This document shows positions 6,267-6,902 of a stretch of DNA of 6,902 nt, one piece after another. Below the pieces are notes generated by a model. That model ran no database searches and was not told where the DNA came from. It saw nothing but the letters and a program-made list of their open reading frames with translations. The position numbers were made by a program, and so were the translations under genes. The DNA lies in the NCBI GenBank assembly GCA_030838885.1, contig JAUZEU010000782.1:1-6902 (forward strand). Reading direction: 5' to 3'. This DNA comes from Bryobacterales bacterium (GTDB taxonomy: Bacteria > Acidobacteriota > Terriglobia > Bryobacterales > Bryobacteraceae). Position 1 is the first letter of the stretch. Each line of letters begins with the position of its first letter.

Positions 6267-6902
6267 ATGCTCGCTGCAGTGCTCTATGGCAAAGAGCACG
6301 TCCAGGTGCAACGCGTTCCGGTTCCCGCGCCAGGTCCGGGGGATCTGCTGGTGCGTGTGCGGGCCGCCCTTACCTGTGGCACCGACCTCAAGGTATTTCT
6401 GCGCGGCTATCACGCGCGCATGATTATGCCGCCGGCGTTGTTTGGGCACGAACTGGCAGGCGACATTGTGGCGATGGGCGAGCGGGTAAAAGGTTTTGAA
6501 ATCGGGCAGCGTATTGTGGCGGCGAATTCAGCACCATGCCTCCGCTGTTTTTATTGCCGTCGCGGGCGAGTCAACCTTTGCGAAGACCTGCTGTTTAATA
6601 ACGGCGCGTATGCGGAATTCATAAAGATTCCGGCGCCAATTGTCCGGTTGAATACCTATGCTATCCCGCCTCATCTCGACTATCGCGATGCTGCACTGGC
6701 GGAACCGCTGGCCTGTGTCGTCAAGGGCGTGGAAGATTCCGAAATGCGGGCGGGCGACACGGTCGTGGTTCTTGGCGTAGGCCCGATTGGCTCCATGTTT
6801 ATTCGACTGGCAAAGCTGCGCGGAGCTCGGGTGATTGCGGTGGGTCGCAGGCGGCTGAAGATGGACAAGGCGATGCGACTGGGTGCAGACAGATTTGTCG
6901 CG
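6267..6902 (+). CDS. Zinc-dependent MDR dehydrogenase, second of tandem pair (C-terminus beyond window)
   Basis: The 212 visible codons stay open to the window end and encode most of a zinc-type medium-chain dehydrogenase. Catalytic-zinc ligands are Cys37 (TCGTDLK), His61-Glu62 (FGHELAG) and Glu146 (AEPLACVVKG); structural-zinc cysteines are Cys91, Cys94, Cys97 and Cys105. The Rossmann motif GVGPIG is at residues 170-175. The second strand ends in IAVGRRRLK (Gly193, Arg194-196) instead of an acidic residue, which points to NADP(H), unlike its neighbour. The segment LFNNGAYAEF after the zinc loop matches a group of sugar/polyol or threonine dehydrogenase-like enzymes. The start lies 8 bases past the previous stop, or overlaps it if TTG 6255 is used, so the two genes are coupled. 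Substrate unknown; a hopanoid side-chain redox role is inferred from position. The missing portion is the rest of the nucleotide-binding domain and C-terminal helix. Confidence 0.88.
   Translation, partial: MLAAVLYGKEHVQVQRVPVPAPGPGDLLVRVRAALTCGTDLKVFLRGYHARMIMPPALFGHELAGDIVAMGERVKGFEIGQRIVAANSAPCLRCFYCRRGRVNLCEDLLFNNGAYAEFIKIPAPIVRLNTYAIPPHLDYRDAALAEPLACVVKGVEDSEMRAGDTVVVLGVGPIGSMFIRLAKLRGARVIAVGRRRLKMDKAMRLGADRFVA

Overview
The window looks like chromosomal DNA from a moderately GC-rich bacterium with a hopanoid biosynthesis operon. The order ispH, shc, hpnA, hpnG, then two zinc-type medium-chain dehydrogenases, and the flavour of the proteins, suggest an Acidobacteriota member (perhaps Bryobacterales/Solibacter-like). 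That assignment rests on recalled gene order and protein resemblance, not on a search.

Layout: positions 1-445 hold the N-terminal part of a minus-strand zinc-less alcohol dehydrogenase/quinone oxidoreductase-like gene that runs off the left edge. An 87-base divergent intergenic region (446-532) carries a good extended -10 element for the rightward genes and three copies of a GCGGCAA motif. From 533 to the right edge six genes read rightward with almost no spacing: ispH (last enzyme of the MEP isoprenoid pathway), shc (squalene-hopene cyclase), hpnA (hopanoid-associated SDR), hpnG (hopanoid-associated nucleoside phosphorylase), and two tandem MDR dehydrogenases, the second cut by the window end. 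ispH/shc and hpnA/hpnG overlap by ATGA. The last two genes may start at TTG codons inside the gene before them. The rightward genes therefore look like one translationally coupled operon with no visible internal terminator.

Likely logic: IspH supplies IPP/DMAPP; squalene made elsewhere is cyclised by Shc to diploptene/diplopterol; the radical SAM enzyme HpnH, not in this window, adds an adenosyl side chain; HpnG removes adenine to give a (phospho)ribosyl hopane. The next steps, reduction to bacteriohopanetetrol and decoration of the side chain, have poorly assigned enzymes. HpnA and the two dehydrogenases directly after hpnG are reasonable candidates. This is the main point worth following in an otherwise recognisable region.
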